Assembly: GCA_030426685.1 (NCBI GenBank)
Contig: JAUHYC010000006.1
Coordinates: forward strand, 62,001-126,000
Source of the DNA: Alphaproteobacteria bacterium
GTDB lineage: Bacteria; Pseudomonadota; Alphaproteobacteria; Rhodobacterales; Rhodobacteraceae
DNA: 64,000 nt
Direction: 5' to 3'
Part shown: piece by piece, positions 1 to 8,798 of the stretch
Layout of the letters: each line of letters starts with the position of its first letter
How positions within the stretch are numbered: the stretch's first letter is position 1
Position numbers and translations under genes: made by a program
The notes under the pieces: model-generated
What the model saw: the letters and a program-made list of their open reading frames with translations, nothing else
Told to the model about the DNA's origin: nothing
Databases searched by the model: none

Positions 1-1466
1 AATCCGTAAAGCCCGCCAAACTTGGACTCGAGATACTGCAAAAGCGGCTCTGGCCCCGGCTCCATCCCGCTGGCGCGTTGGATCACCTCTCGTGGCGTAT
101 ATAGCCCGCCATATTGCTGCACGTTTTCACGCAGCCAGCCTGTTGCGCCCGAGGTGTCACCCTCTGCCAGTTGCGCATCAAGATCAGGCACCGCCGCCCG
201 CAACGCCTGATTGAGGCACCCGGCATAGACATTGCCCAGCGAATAGGTCGGGAAGTAACCAAACAGCCCCACAGACCAATGCACATCCTGCAGGCACCCG
301 TTCGAGGGCTTGTCGACCGCATACCCAAAATCGGCCTTGAACCGGTCATTCCACGCCGCCTCAAGGTCGCCAACTTGCAGGTCACCTGCCATCAGGGCGC
401 GTTCCAGATCAAAGCGCAGCATGATGTGCAGATTGTACTGCACCTCATCGGCCTCGGTGCGGATGTAACCGTTGTGGACACGGTTGACGGTGGCAAAAAA
501 TGCGTCAGCGTCCGCAATACCGAAATCGCCAAATGCCTCTTTCATTTGCTCAAACAGCCAGCCGGTAAAGGCGCGGGAACGGCCCAATTGGTTTTCATAG
601 ATCCGGCTCTGGCTTTCATGCACACCCATCGACACACCGCGCCCCAGCGGCGTCAGCAGATAATCCTTGTCGATGCCCTGCTCGTATGCCGCGTGGCCGA
701 CCTCGTGAATGGTGGAATAAAAACAGTTGAACGGGTCGGTTTCGCTGGTCCGTGTGGTGATGCGCACGTCCAGACCACTGCCCGAGCTGAACGGGTGCAC
801 GGCCTTGTCCACCCGGCCATTGTTCAGGTCATAGCCAAACGCAACCGCCAGTTTCTGCGACAGGCGCATCTGGGTCAGCTCGTCAAAACTGCCCGAAAGT
901 GCCGCTGGCTCCGGGCGGTCCAGAACGGCAGCCCGCAATGCCACCAGACGCGGACGCATCTCATCAAAAATCGCGGCGATCTGGGCGCCGGTCGTATAAG
1001 GTTCATAATCCTCGACCATGGCGTCATAAACATCGCCGCCTTGAGCCAAAGCCTCACCTTCCTGCCGTTTCAACGAAACAACTTCGCTCAGCACCGGCAA
1101 AAAGGCTGAGACGTCTTCGTCCGCGCGCGCTTGCGCCCATTTCCCCTGAGCGGCTGAGGTGACACGTGCAATCGCCGTTGCAAGGTCGGCAGGCACCTTC
1201 ACAGCGCGCTCATAAGCGCGGTGGATTTCGCGCAGCTGCGCCTTGCCAACTTCGTCCTGGGGGGCCGCCTGCTCCAGCCACTCGGCAACACGAGGGTCAG
1301 ACCGGCGAGCGTGGAGCACCGCCTCGATCGCGGCCATTTCCTCGGCCCGCTGCGGCGCGGCCCCGCGCGGCATTACGGTTTCCTGGTCCCATCCCAGCCG
1401 CCCTGCGATCTGGCCAAGGGCCGAGGTTTCACGCTGAAAGGCCATCAGGTGGTTGAATGCGGTCAT
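1..1466 (-). CDS. M32 family metallocarboxypeptidase (Taq type), 3' end cut by window edge
   Basis: Zinc carboxypeptidase that removes C-terminal residues from peptides in the cytoplasm. The protein begins MTAFNHLMAFQRET and carries the M32 signature HEVGH at about residues 254-258 (bases 693-707), inside IHEVGHAAYEQG; the two His are zinc ligands and the Glu is catalytic. The last readable residues are ESKFGGLYG, the usual M32 C-terminus, so only one or two residues are lost off the left edge. About 488 codons are visible, which fits the family length of roughly 490-500. The ATG lies 4 bp after the ctaA stop, so the two genes are probably co-transcribed. The pairing with heme A synthase has no obvious functional logic. 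Family assignment is firm; substrate is unknown. Confidence 0.93.
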   Translation of the reverse strand, partial: MTAFNHLMAFQRETSALGQIAGRLGWDQETVMPRGAAPQRAEEMAAIEAVLHARRSDPRVAEWLEQAAPQDEVGKAQLREIHRAYERAVKVPADLATAIARVTSAAQGKWAQARADEDVSAFLPVLSEVVSLKRQEGEALAQGGDVYDAMVEDYEPYTTGAQIAAIFDEMRPRLVALRAAVLDRPEPAALSGSFDELTQMRLSQKLAVAFGYDLNNGRVDKAVHPFSSGSGLDVRITTRTSETDPFNCFYSTIHEVGHAAYEQGIDKDYLLTPLGRGVSMGVHESQSRIYENQLGRSRAFTGWLFEQMKEAFGDFGIADADAFFATVNRVHNGYIRTEADEVQYNLHIMLRFDLERALMAGDLQVGDLEAAWNDRFKADFGYAVDKPSNGCLQDVHWSVGLFGYFPTYSLGNVYAGCLNQALRAAVPDLDAQLAEGDTSGATGWLRENVQQYGGLYTPREVIQRASGMEPGPEPLLQYLESKFGGLYG

Positions 1467-1470
1467 GAGA

Positions 1471-2616
1471 TCAAACTCCGCGCAGAGAGGTTGCAATGGG
1501 ATAGGCTGTCAGGAATCGCGCGCGCAGGATCAGGGTCCAGACAACGATAGCCATGAACTGGTGAAAAATGGCGATCTGCCATGGAGCGCCGTAAACCACG
1601 GTCACGATCCCGACAACGACCTGCAGCGAGAGCGCAGCAAAAGCGGCGTTGAAGGCAAACCTGGTTTGCGGATGCGCGCTGGCTCCACCCCGCCGCCAGA
1701 CGATAATGCCAAAGATGAATAGCAGATACCCAGCACAACGATGGATGAACTGCACCAGACCGGGGCTTTCAAAGAAATTGCGCCACATCGGCTCTAGCAT
1801 CGTGGCATCGGGTGGCAGCACCTGCCCGCCGATCAGCGGCCAATCCGTATAAGACCGCCCGGCATCGATACCCGCAACCAGCGCGCCAATGAGTATTTGT
1901 AAAAAGGCGAAGTGCATGAGGCCGGTGGAAAGCGAGAACAGCTTTGCCTCTTTGGCGCGGCGCGCCTGCATCAGGTCACGCTCTTCCCTTCCCAGCATCA
2001 GGATATACCACGCAAGGAAGCCGAGGATGACGAAAGCCAGACCAAGATGCACTGCTAGTCGGTAGCTGGCAACGGCCGTCATGCCTTCGCCCTGCGTCAC
2101 GCCCGAAGCGACCATCCACCAGCCGACAGCACCCTGAACCGCGCCGAGCGCACCGGGTATGACAAGCCGCCCGGTCCAACCGGCCGGGATTTTGCGGGTG
2201 ACGAGGAAACCCAGAAATCCAATAGCCCAGACCAAACCGATGACGCGGCCCAACTGGCGATGGCCCCATTCCCACCAGTAGATCGATTTGAAATCCTCCA
2301 GTTCCATCCACTGGTTTTGGATACGCCACTGATCGATTTCTTTGTATTTGTCGAATTCAGCCTGCCAGTCGACTTCATTCATCGGCGGGATGGCACCGGT
2401 GATCGGCCGCCATTCGGTGATCGAAAGTCCGCTATCGGTCAGACGCGTCAGACCCCCCACCGCGATCATCACGACGACCAGCGCAAACAGGATCATCAAC
2501 CACGCGCGGATCGCGCCGCGCGCGCCGCCACGGCCCCGATCAATCATGCCAGGCTGAACCGCCTGTTGCTTTTCGGTGTCCGTAACCTCTTCGAAGATGC
2601 TGCGTTTACCGCTCAT
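1471..2616 (-). CDS. ctaA: Heme A synthase (COX15/CtaA)
   Basis: Membrane enzyme that oxidises the C8 methyl of heme O to the formyl group of heme A, for aa3-type cytochrome c oxidase. The 381-residue protein has a cytoplasmic N-terminus, then about eight membrane helices. The first helix runs into GGLTRLTDSGLSITEW, a COX15 hallmark, and WWEWGHRQLGR and later HLGLAF and IFHQF segments hold the histidines expected to bind heme. Length and motifs match the alphaproteobacterial (mitochondrial-like) type. The gene heads a leftward pair with the M32 peptidase (4 bp gap). The trmJ stop is 60 bp upstream, so the three may share a transcript. The heme O synthase partner (ctaB) is not in the window. 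Confidence 0.95.
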   Translation of the reverse strand: MSGKRSIFEEVTDTEKQQAVQPGMIDRGRGGARGAIRAWLMILFALVVVMIAVGGLTRLTDSGLSITEWRPITGAIPPMNEVDWQAEFDKYKEIDQWRIQNQWMELEDFKSIYWWEWGHRQLGRVIGLVWAIGFLGFLVTRKIPAGWTGRLVIPGALGAVQGAVGWWMVASGVTQGEGMTAVASYRLAVHLGLAFVILGFLAWYILMLGREERDLMQARRAKEAKLFSLSTGLMHFAFLQILIGALVAGIDAGRSYTDWPLIGGQVLPPDATMLEPMWRNFFESPGLVQFIHRCAGYLLFIFGIIVWRRGGASAHPQTRFAFNAAFAALSLQVVVGIVTVVYGAPWQIAIFHQFMAIVVWTLILRARFLTAYPIATSLRGV

Positions 2617-2675
2617 GCTGTCCTCATGTCCTGATTTTGTCGCAAGCTAGGGCCAGTGCGGGGTCAGGTCCAGCC

Positions 2676-3419
2676 TTAGCCTTTGTCTTTCCAGCGGACC
2701 ATCTGCCGCATGATCCCGTGCAGCATCTGCACATCCGCCCGCGTCATCCGCATCCGCGACCACAGGTTGCGCAAATTGGTTTTCATGCCCTCAGCTTTCT
2801 CGGGCGGATAAAAGAATCCCGCCTCTTCCAGCCGGTCTTCGTAATGTTCAACCAGCTTTTCAACCTCGATCCCCGTTGCCCAGTCGCCCTTACCGAGGTC
2901 GGTGGCTTCGTGAACCACGTCTCCGGTCTGACGCATCCACTCATAGGCGGTCAGCAATACGCATTGCCCAAGATTCAACGAGGCGTATTCCGGGTTCACC
3001 GGGACCGAGATGATGGCATTGGCCTTGGCGATATCCTCATTTTCAAGCCCCGCACGTTCGGGGCCGAACAGAACGGCGACCTTCTCGCCCGCCGCGACTT
3101 TCTCAGCCGCGATCTGCATGGCGCGTTCCGGGCTGTAGACCGGTTTGGTCAACCCGCGTTGCCGGGCGGTCGTGGCAAAGACAAAGGTGCTGTCTGCCAG
3201 CGAACCTGCCAGATCATCATAAAGCTGCGCCTCATCCAGCAGCCGCCCTGCCCCGCTGGACATCGCCACCGCTTTGGGATTTGGCCAGCCGTCACGCGGG
3301 GCCACGATCCGCATCCGGTCGAGCCCGAAGTTCCACATCGCGCGCGCGGCTGCGCCGATGTTCTCGCCCATCTGCGGGCGCACGAGCACAAAGGAAGGTT
3401 GGGGCTGATCGCTGGGCAT
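2676..3419 (-). CDS. trmJ: tRNA (cytidine/uridine-2'-O-)-methyltransferase TrmJ
   Basis: SPOUT-class enzyme expected to 2'-O-methylate position 32 of certain tRNAs with S-adenosylmethionine. The 247-residue protein starts FVLVRPQMGENIGAAARAM, the typical TrmJ/SpoU N-terminus, with the conserved Asn and Arg of motif 1. It has the trefoil-knot motifs LFGPERAGLENEDI and YASLNLGQCV near residues 120-160. The C-terminal extension (about residues 170-247) is the helical part seen in TrmJ. The ATG at 3417-3419 is preceded by a GGAGTGA ribosome site. It is read leftward towards ctaA and diverges from the thiE-like gene across 163 bp. Annotation as TrmJ rather than another SpoU member rests on length and motif pattern. 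Confidence 0.92.
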   Translation of the reverse strand: MPSDQPQPSFVLVRPQMGENIGAAARAMWNFGLDRMRIVAPRDGWPNPKAVAMSSGAGRLLDEAQLYDDLAGSLADSTFVFATTARQRGLTKPVYSPERAMQIAAEKVAAGEKVAVLFGPERAGLENEDIAKANAIISVPVNPEYASLNLGQCVLLTAYEWMRQTGDVVHEATDLGKGDWATGIEVEKLVEHYEDRLEEAGFFYPPEKAEGMKTNLRNLWSRMRMTRADVQMLHGIMRQMVRWKDKG

Positions 3420-3582
3420 GGCTCACTCCGAAAACTGGGCCTGCTCTAATCGCCACGACTGGGCAGGGCAAGGCCGCGCCATCCTCTTCTGCGCTTCAAA
3501 ACGGCTCGACGAGCATAAAAGTTTGCTTCCCTGTCGCAATCCGCTAAACCGCGCCAAGAACTGAAAGCCGAAGGATGCGCCC

Positions 3583-4203
3583 ATGGATACCCCCGAGCAG
3601 CCGCAGATTTACCTGATCACGCCTCCGACCATCGCGCTGAGCACATTTCCCGAACAGTTGGCTCGCGTTTTGGATGGTGTCGAAATCGCCTGTATTCGGC
3701 TGGCACTGGCCGGCAGCGACGAAGACACCATCGCCCGTGCTGCCGATGCCTGCCGCGAGGTCGCCCATGCGCGCGAAGTGGCCATCGTAATTTCGAACCA
3801 TGTTCTGCTGGCTCAACGGCTGGGTCTGGATGGGGTGCACCTGGACGACGGCGCACGTTCGGTCCGTGCTGCGCGCAAGGAACTGGGGTCCGACGCCATC
3901 GTCGGCAGTTTCTGCAACGCCTCCAGCCATGACGGCATGAGCGCGGGTGAGGCCGGTGCGGATTACGTTGCCTTCGGGCCGGTGGGCAACGCCGTTTTGG
4001 GTGATGGCTCACGTGCTGAAAAAGACCTTTTCCAATGGTGGTCCGAGATGATCGAAATTCCCGTTGTGGCCGAAGGTGGCCTGACCACCGATCTGATCCG
4101 TGACCTGACCCCCTGCACCGATTTTTTTGGCATCGGCGACGAAATCTGGTCACAGGACAGCCCTCTCGACGCGCTGAACAGCTTGACTGCCGCGATGCGC
4201 TGA
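3583..4203 (+). CDS. Thiamine-phosphate-synthase-like (ThiE/TenI family) protein
   Basis: The 206-residue protein has the TIM-barrel pattern of the ThiE/TenI family: IYLITPP at the first strand, GLDGVHLDDG in the middle, then GADYVAFGPV and VVAEGGLT near the end. Several residues typical of active thiamine phosphate synthase are replaced. The first-strand QLR(E/K) motif reads CIRLAL, and the NDR motif reads SNHVLL. It could therefore be a divergent synthase or a TenI-like protein without synthase activity. No other thiamine gene or TPP riboswitch was seen nearby. It lies 54 bp upstream of psuK on the same strand and may share its transcript. Family call is good; enzymatic role is open. Confidence 0.75.
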   Translation: MDTPEQPQIYLITPPTIALSTFPEQLARVLDGVEIACIRLALAGSDEDTIARAADACREVAHAREVAIVISNHVLLAQRLGLDGVHLDDGARSVRAARKELGSDAIVGSFCNASSHDGMSAGEAGADYVAFGPVGNAVLGDGSRAEKDLFQWWSEMIEIPVVAEGGLTTDLIRDLTPCTDFFGIGDEIWSQDSPLDALNSLTAAMR

Positions 4204-4257
4204 CCACCGTGAGCGTTAACCCTTGCGCCTGTGCCGGGGCTGCGGCATGACACAGGC

Positions 4258-5151
4258 ATGACTCAGAACAGTGAAATCCTGTGCATCGGCTCCGTCCTTT
4301 GGGATGTGATCGGGCGATCTGCCAGCGTCATGCGACAGGGCTCGGATGTGCCGGGCCGCATCACCCGCCTACCTGGTGGCGTGGCCATGAACATCGCCAT
4401 GACGTTGGTGCGCTTTGGCATGACCCCCACTTTGCTGACCGCAATTGGACGTGACCCCGAAGGTGACGAACTGGTTCACGCCTGCGCACGGCTGGGCATG
4501 GTGACCGATCATATCTACCGCTCTCAAGACCTGCCGACCGATCGCTACATGGCCGTTGAAGGGGCCAATGGCCTGATTGCGGCGATCGCGGATGCCCATT
4601 CGCTTGAGGCCGCAGGTGCCAAGATCCTGCGCCCACTGATGCACGGGCCACTGGGCTACGAGAACGCACCGTTTGAAGGCCCCATCGCTTTGGACGGCAA
4701 CCTGACGCAGGACCTTCTGGAAGAGATCGCCCAAAGCCCCGCCTTTGCCCGCGCCGATCTGCGCGTCGCCCCGGCCTCACCCGGCAAAGCGGAACGCCTG
4801 CTGCCCTTCCTCAAACACGCCCGCGCGACGCTCTACGTGAACCTCGAAGAAGCCGGGCTGCTCTGCCAGCGTGAGTTTAGTGATTCAACCAGCGCCGCCC
4901 AGGGTCTGTTGGAGCGTGGCGCATTGCGTGTGCTGGTGACGGATGGCGGCAATTCGGCCACCGTTGGTAGCGCCGAAAATGTTTTGACCCAAACACCGCC
5001 ATCCGTTCTGGTCACCCGCGTGACCGGAGCAGGCGACACATTCATGGCGGCCCATATCGCCGCCGAAGCGTCTGGTGCAGACAATGACGCTGCGCTGACC
5101 CGCGCCCTGCACGCCGCCGCCACCTATGTTTCCGGAGAAACCCCGCTGTGA
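4258..5151 (+). CDS. psuK: PfkB-family pseudouridine kinase
   Basis: Predicted to phosphorylate pseudouridine to pseudouridine 5'-phosphate. The sequence has the PfkB architecture: ILCIGSVLWDVIG at the N-terminus, GGVAMNIAMTLVRFG (ribokinase signature 1, about residues 40-54), and VTGAGDTFMAAHIA (signature 2 with catalytic Asp) near residue 258. The start is ATG at 4258 (MTQNSEIL, 297 residues); an in-frame ATG 27 bp upstream would add residues outside the family pattern. The stop overlaps the psuG start by 4 bp, so the two are translationally coupled. PfkB kinases vary in substrate, and the psuG partner is the main reason for choosing pseudouridine. Confidence 0.9.
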   Translation: MTQNSEILCIGSVLWDVIGRSASVMRQGSDVPGRITRLPGGVAMNIAMTLVRFGMTPTLLTAIGRDPEGDELVHACARLGMVTDHIYRSQDLPTDRYMAVEGANGLIAAIADAHSLEAAGAKILRPLMHGPLGYENAPFEGPIALDGNLTQDLLEEIAQSPAFARADLRVAPASPGKAERLLPFLKHARATLYVNLEEAGLLCQREFSDSTSAAQGLLERGALRVLVTDGGNSATVGSAENVLTQTPPSVLVTRVTGAGDTFMAAHIAAEASGADNDAALTRALHAAATYVSGETPL

Positions 5152-6062
5152 TCACTATCCACTATTCCAACGAAGTCCGTACCGCCAGGAATGCAGGCCT
5201 TCCCATTGTGGCGCTGGAAAGCACCATCATCACCCATGGGATGCCTTACCCACAAAACATTGAGGTGGCCGCGCAGGTAGAACAAGATATCCGCGATGCT
5301 GGTGCTGTTCCGGCCACGATTGCCGTAATCGACGGCACTTTGAATGTTGGTCTGGAGGCTGATCAGCTGCAGGCGCTGGGTCAGGCACAGGGTGTCGCCA
5401 AACTGTCGCGCGCCGATATGGCGGCCTGTCTGGCCACAGGCGGCACTGGCGCGACCACCGTCGCGGCTACGATGATCGCAGCGCATTACGCCGGAATAGA
5501 GGTATTTGCGACTGGCGGCATCGGTGGTGTGCATCAGGGCGCTGAAACCTCGTTCGACATCTCTGCCGATCTTCACGAGCTTGCCCAAACACCCGTGACC
5601 GTCGTGGCCGCCGGAGCCAAAGCCATACTGGACCTTGCAAAAACGCTCGAAGTGCTGGAAACCCTTGGTGTACCGGTCATCGCGCATGGACAGGACGAAT
5701 TCCCCGCCTTCTGGTCCGCAAAATCACCATTGGCTGCACCGTTGCGCATGGACAGCGCCGCAGATATCGCCAAGGCACACGCCACCCGCCGCGCGCTGGG
5801 TTTGCCGGGCGGGCAGCTGATCGCCAATCCGATCCCCGAGTCCGAGCAGATCCCGTCCGAGGAACTGGCTCCGATCATCGCATCTGCTCAGGCAGATGCC
5901 GAAACTCACAGGATCAAGGGAAAAGGTGTCACACCTTACTTGCTGCAGCGTATCTATGAGCAGACAAAGGGCCGCTCTCTGGCCGCCAATATCGCGCTGG
6001 TTCGCAACAACGCGCGGCTGGCCGCCAGTATTGCACGCGCGCTGACAGGCCCGGCAGAGTAA
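5148..6062 (+). CDS. psuG: Pseudouridine-5'-phosphate glycosidase
   Basis: Cleaves the C-glycosidic bond of pseudouridine 5'-phosphate to uracil and ribose 5-phosphate, the second step after PsuK. The 304-residue protein is nearly uniform in family motifs: LPIVALESTIITHGMPYP near the N-terminus, GGTGATTVAATM, FATGGIGGVHQGA in the centre, and NPIPESEQI with KGKGVTPYLL towards the C-terminus. Translation starts at GTG (5148-5150), which overlaps the psuK stop as GTGA. This gives the organism a route to salvage pseudouridine released from RNA turnover. No dedicated nucleoside transporter is adjacent. Confidence 0.95.
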   Translation: MITIHYSNEVRTARNAGLPIVALESTIITHGMPYPQNIEVAAQVEQDIRDAGAVPATIAVIDGTLNVGLEADQLQALGQAQGVAKLSRADMAACLATGGTGATTVAATMIAAHYAGIEVFATGGIGGVHQGAETSFDISADLHELAQTPVTVVAAGAKAILDLAKTLEVLETLGVPVIAHGQDEFPAFWSAKSPLAAPLRMDSAADIAKAHATRRALGLPGGQLIANPIPESEQIPSEELAPIIASAQADAETHRIKGKGVTPYLLQRIYEQTKGRSLAANIALVRNNARLAASIARALTGPAE

Positions 6063-6126
6063 TCCATAGCTATTGTACCAAGGCCCCGGACTGCTTAACT
6101 AAATCCGCAAACCACTCAGGACCGCA

Positions 6127-6804
6127 ATGAATACGCCGTTTGACGAAGAACCCCATCGCCGCTCTGGCCTGCTCAGCGGGTTGCGCGCGTCATTTCTGAC
6201 GGGCATCGTCGTCATTGCACCGGTCTGGCTGACCGTCTGGCTGATCTGGTCTGTCGTCGGCTGGATCGACAGCGCCGTCCTGCCGCTGATCCCGCAGCGT
6301 TTCCAACCTTCGGAATATGTAGGCATCAACCTGCGCGGCATCGGCGTGGTCATCTTCCTGCTCTTCACGGTTATCGTCGGCTGGGTGGCCAAGGGCATTC
6401 TGGGCCGCTCCCTGATCCATTTCGCCGAAAGCCTCGTCAACAGGATGCCGGTTATTCGTTCGGTCTATTCCGGGATCAAGCAAATCTCGGAAACCGTATT
6501 TGCGCAAACAGAACGGTCTTTTGAGAAAGCCTGCCTGATCCAATACCCCCGCCGGGGCATCTGGGCGATCGGATTCGTCTCAACCACCGCCCGGGGTGAA
6601 GTCAGCCAACGCGCGGAAACCGGGGGCGAGTTGCTGAGCGTCTTCGTCCCCACAACACCAAACCCCACCTCGGGCTTTCTGTTGTTCTTCCCCGCTGAGG
6701 ACGTGATCCTGCTGGATATGACAATCGAAGATGCGGCCAAGCTGGTGATTTCAGCCGGACTTGTTTACCCCAACGAAAAAGACCCAACCCTGCCGCCTGA
6801 ATAG
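6127..6804 (+). CDS. DUF502 family inner-membrane protein
   Basis: Conserved membrane protein of 225 residues. A short charged N-terminus is followed by two hydrophobic helices (about residues 22-50 and 70-92). Next comes the family core ending VNRMPVIRSVYSGIKQISETVF, then a soluble beta-rich domain with GIWAIGFVST and VPTTPNPTSGFLLFFP, all standard for DUF502. The function of the family is not established. The gene follows psuG by 64 bp on the same strand and could be transcribed with it. Its stop (6802-6804) directly abuts the stop of the convergent patatin gene (6805-6807) with no spacer. Confidence 0.9.
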   Translation: MNTPFDEEPHRRSGLLSGLRASFLTGIVVIAPVWLTVWLIWSVVGWIDSAVLPLIPQRFQPSEYVGINLRGIGVVIFLLFTVIVGWVAKGILGRSLIHFAESLVNRMPVIRSVYSGIKQISETVFAQTERSFEKACLIQYPRRGIWAIGFVSTTARGEVSQRAETGGELLSVFVPTTPNPTSGFLLFFPAEDVILLDMTIEDAAKLVISAGLVYPNEKDPTLPPE

Positions 6805-7830
6805 TCAGCCAAACATCGCTGGCAGATCAACGGTGCTGCGCTGCCCCAGATCGTCCTTGTGTAGGCGCAGGAACTGGTCCGCCGCGTTGCGACCAGCCTG
6901 TTTCAATCGGTTCAGTACAACCGGGTTCGGAACCATCTTCGTTGCCGCCGACAGATCATTCATCAGCTCGTCATCCGCGATCATATGCACAAGAACCCGG
7001 CTCATCTCACCAGCCTCTAGCCGACCCTCAGCCAGCAAACGCTGCACGAAACTGATCGCGCGCAACTCACGCAACAGGGATGAATTAAAGCTGATCTCGT
7101 TGATCCGGTTCTGGATTTGCTGCGGTGTTTTGGGCACCTCATCCCGCTCCAGCGGATTGATGTTCACGACCACCACATCGTCCGGCAATCCGCCGTTGAA
7201 CAGCGGATACAGCGCCGGGTTACCCGTATAGCCCCCATCCCAGTAGGCTTCGGTCCGGCCGGATTTCGGATCATAGATCTCTACGGCCTGAAACAGGTTG
7301 GGCAGGCAAGCCGAGGCCAGAATGGCGTCGGTCGAGATCTCTTCACCCGTGAAAACCCTTATCTTGCCGCTGCGCACACAGGTCGCACAAACAAACAGGC
7401 CCGGCCCTTCATCGGCACAAATCTCCTCAAAGTTGAACCGGTCAACGACTGCGGCCAAAGGATTGCGATAAAATGGTCCATAGGAATAAGGAGACACCAG
7501 CCGCGACCAGGTCTCGGCCATCGAAAACGGCATCGAGTATTCCAACGCTTGCGCAACATGGGCAGGCTCTATGCCTCGCATCCAATGGGCAATCCGCATG
7601 TCGCCCACAGCGCCCATACGCTTCCACAACCCGTCCAGAGATGCACGTGCGCCCTGGCGTCCGGCCCGGACCATACCAGATTTGAACGCTGCCCCGTTCA
7701 ACGCCCCGGCCGAGGTCCCAGTGATCGCCGCGACCTCGATATCTTCTTCATCCAGCAACCGATCCAGCACACCCCAGGTAAACGCCCCATGCGCCCCGCC
7801 ACCCTGTAACGCCAGATTGATCCGCTTCAC
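6805..7830 (-). CDS. Patatin-like phospholipase/acyl hydrolase
   Basis: Serine acyl hydrolase of the patatin/RssA type, 341 residues. The oxyanion-hole motif LALQGGGAHGAFTWGVLD starts at residue 6, the nucleophile elbow GTSAG lies near residues 39-43, and the catalytic Asp is in WDGGYTGNPA near residue 200; together these form the Ser-Asp dyad. The start is GTG at 7828-7830. The best ribosome site, AAGGGG 7 nt upstream, lies at the edge of the dispersed repeat at 7841-7868. Its neighbour bdhA on the same strand suggests a link to polyhydroxybutyrate or lipid turnover, a pairing seen in related genomes. The substrate is not shown by the sequence. Confidence 0.9.
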   Translation of the reverse strand: MKRINLALQGGGAHGAFTWGVLDRLLDEEDIEVAAITGTSAGALNGAAFKSGMVRAGRQGARASLDGLWKRMGAVGDMRIAHWMRGIEPAHVAQALEYSMPFSMAETWSRLVSPYSYGPFYRNPLAAVVDRFNFEEICADEGPGLFVCATCVRSGKIRVFTGEEISTDAILASACLPNLFQAVEIYDPKSGRTEAYWDGGYTGNPALYPLFNGGLPDDVVVVNINPLERDEVPKTPQQIQNRINEISFNSSLLRELRAISFVQRLLAEGRLEAGEMSRVLVHMIADDELMNDLSAATKMVPNPVVLNRLKQAGRNAADQFLRLHKDDLGQRSTVDLPAMFG

Positions 7831-7840
7831 CTCAGCACCC

Positions 7841-7890
7841 CTTCATCTTTTCCCAAATACTCCGGGGGTATGGGGGCAGCGCCCCCATAC
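7841..7890 (-). repeat. Dispersed 3'-end element, copy A (hairpin plus conserved tail)
   Basis: Read leftward from the bdhA stop: a 10-bp perfect hairpin (7868-7877 pairing with 7881-7890, 3-nt loop), then the tail CCGGAGTATTTGGGAAAAGA followed by TGAAG. The tail shares GTATTT and AGATGAAG with copies at 59199-59231 and 62978-63010. The hairpin starts 4 bp after the bdhA stop and may act as a transcription terminator, although there is no T-run. The distal end of the tail contributes the likely ribosome site of the patatin gene. Confidence 0.75.
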
Positions 7891-7894
7891 AACA

Positions 7895-8668
7895 TCACAA
7901 TGCCGTCCACCCACCATCGACCGAAATCGTCGTCCCCGTGATCTGCGCCGCCGCGTCCGAGCACAAAAAGATCGTCGTGCCGCCAAGTTGTTCAACCGTA
8001 GCAAACTCTTTGGACGGCTGCCGCTCCAGCAGGATGTTTTTCACGACATCTTCACGGCTCATATTGTATTCCTTCATGGTGTTGGGAATCTGCGCCTCGA
8101 TCAGGGGCGTCAGAACATAGCCCGGACAGATGGCGTTGCAGGTGATCGGTTCCTGTGCGGTCTCCAACGCTACGGTCTTGGTCATGCCGACCACGCCATG
8201 CTTGGCGGAAATATACGCTGCTTTATAAGGTGACGCCGTCAACCCGTGGGCCGAGGCGATGTTGACGATCCGTCCCCATCCCGCCTTACGCATCATCGGC
8301 AAAGCGGCGGCCATCGTGTGAAAGGCCGAGTTCATGTTGATCGCAATAATCGCATCCCACTTATCCACCGGGAACTGATCGATCGGAGCCACATGCTGAA
8401 TACCGGCATTGTTCACCAAGATATCGCAGGCCCCTGCCTGCTCGATCAGCGCGCGACATTCCTCGCCCTTCGACATATCGGCTTTGATGTAACGCGCGTT
8501 GGTGCCGGTCTCTTGCGCGATCTCGGCGGCCAGCGCGTGATCTTCATCCCGGTCGGTGAACGAATTCAGAACAACATTAGCCCCGGCCTTTGCCAACTCG
8601 CGTGCAATGCCCAGGCCGATCCCTGAATTTGACCCCGTAATGATGGCCGTTTTTCCCGAAAGGCTCAT
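7895..8668 (-). CDS. bdhA: 3-hydroxybutyrate dehydrogenase (SDR family)
   Basis: Classical short-chain dehydrogenase, 257 residues, expected to interconvert D-3-hydroxybutyrate and acetoacetate with NAD. Motifs seen: TGSNSGIGLGIA (cofactor glycines) at the N-terminus, DILVNNAGIQHVAPIDQFP, the catalytic Ser in NIASAHGLTASPYKAAY, and YISAKHG (Tyr-x3-Lys). The VGMTKTVALE and VDGGWTAL C-terminal segments match BdhA. The ATG at 8666-8668 is preferred over one 33 bp upstream because AGGAGA sits 7 nt before it and homologues begin with the SGKTAIITG strand. Downstream lies a hairpin and then the patatin gene. Role: ketone-body or polyhydroxybutyrate breakdown. Confidence 0.93.
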   Translation of the reverse strand: MSLSGKTAIITGSNSGIGLGIARELAKAGANVVLNSFTDRDEDHALAAEIAQETGTNARYIKADMSKGEECRALIEQAGACDILVNNAGIQHVAPIDQFPVDKWDAIIAINMNSAFHTMAAALPMMRKAGWGRIVNIASAHGLTASPYKAAYISAKHGVVGMTKTVALETAQEPITCNAICPGYVLTPLIEAQIPNTMKEYNMSREDVVKNILLERQPSKEFATVEQLGGTTIFLCSDAAAQITGTTISVDGGWTAL

Positions 8669-8769
8669 GACTGCTCTCCTGCGTGACTTCGTTTCAGACA
8701 CACAGTGCCATGCTGCACCTGCAAAGAAAACGGAGAATATACACGGGTCGGTTACTGCTTCGAATGCGC

Positions 8770-8798
8770 AAAAAAAACGCCCGCGCGAAGCGGGCGTT
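8770..8798 (-). terminator. Rho-independent terminator, leftward, not serving any annotated gene
   Basis: A perfect 9-bp stem (8776-8784 with 8790-8798) with a 5-nt loop is followed on the minus strand by eight T residues (8777-8770). On the plus strand the hairpin is followed by AAGTTATT, so it is directional. It lies upstream of the bdhA start, so it must end a transcript that begins to its right. Confidence 0.85.

Noticed and set aside
114-1109. Long plus-strand frame opposite the M32 peptidase
   Set aside because: The minus strand carries the HEVGH metallopeptidase motif and the whole family pattern; the plus-strand translation is an antisense artefact.
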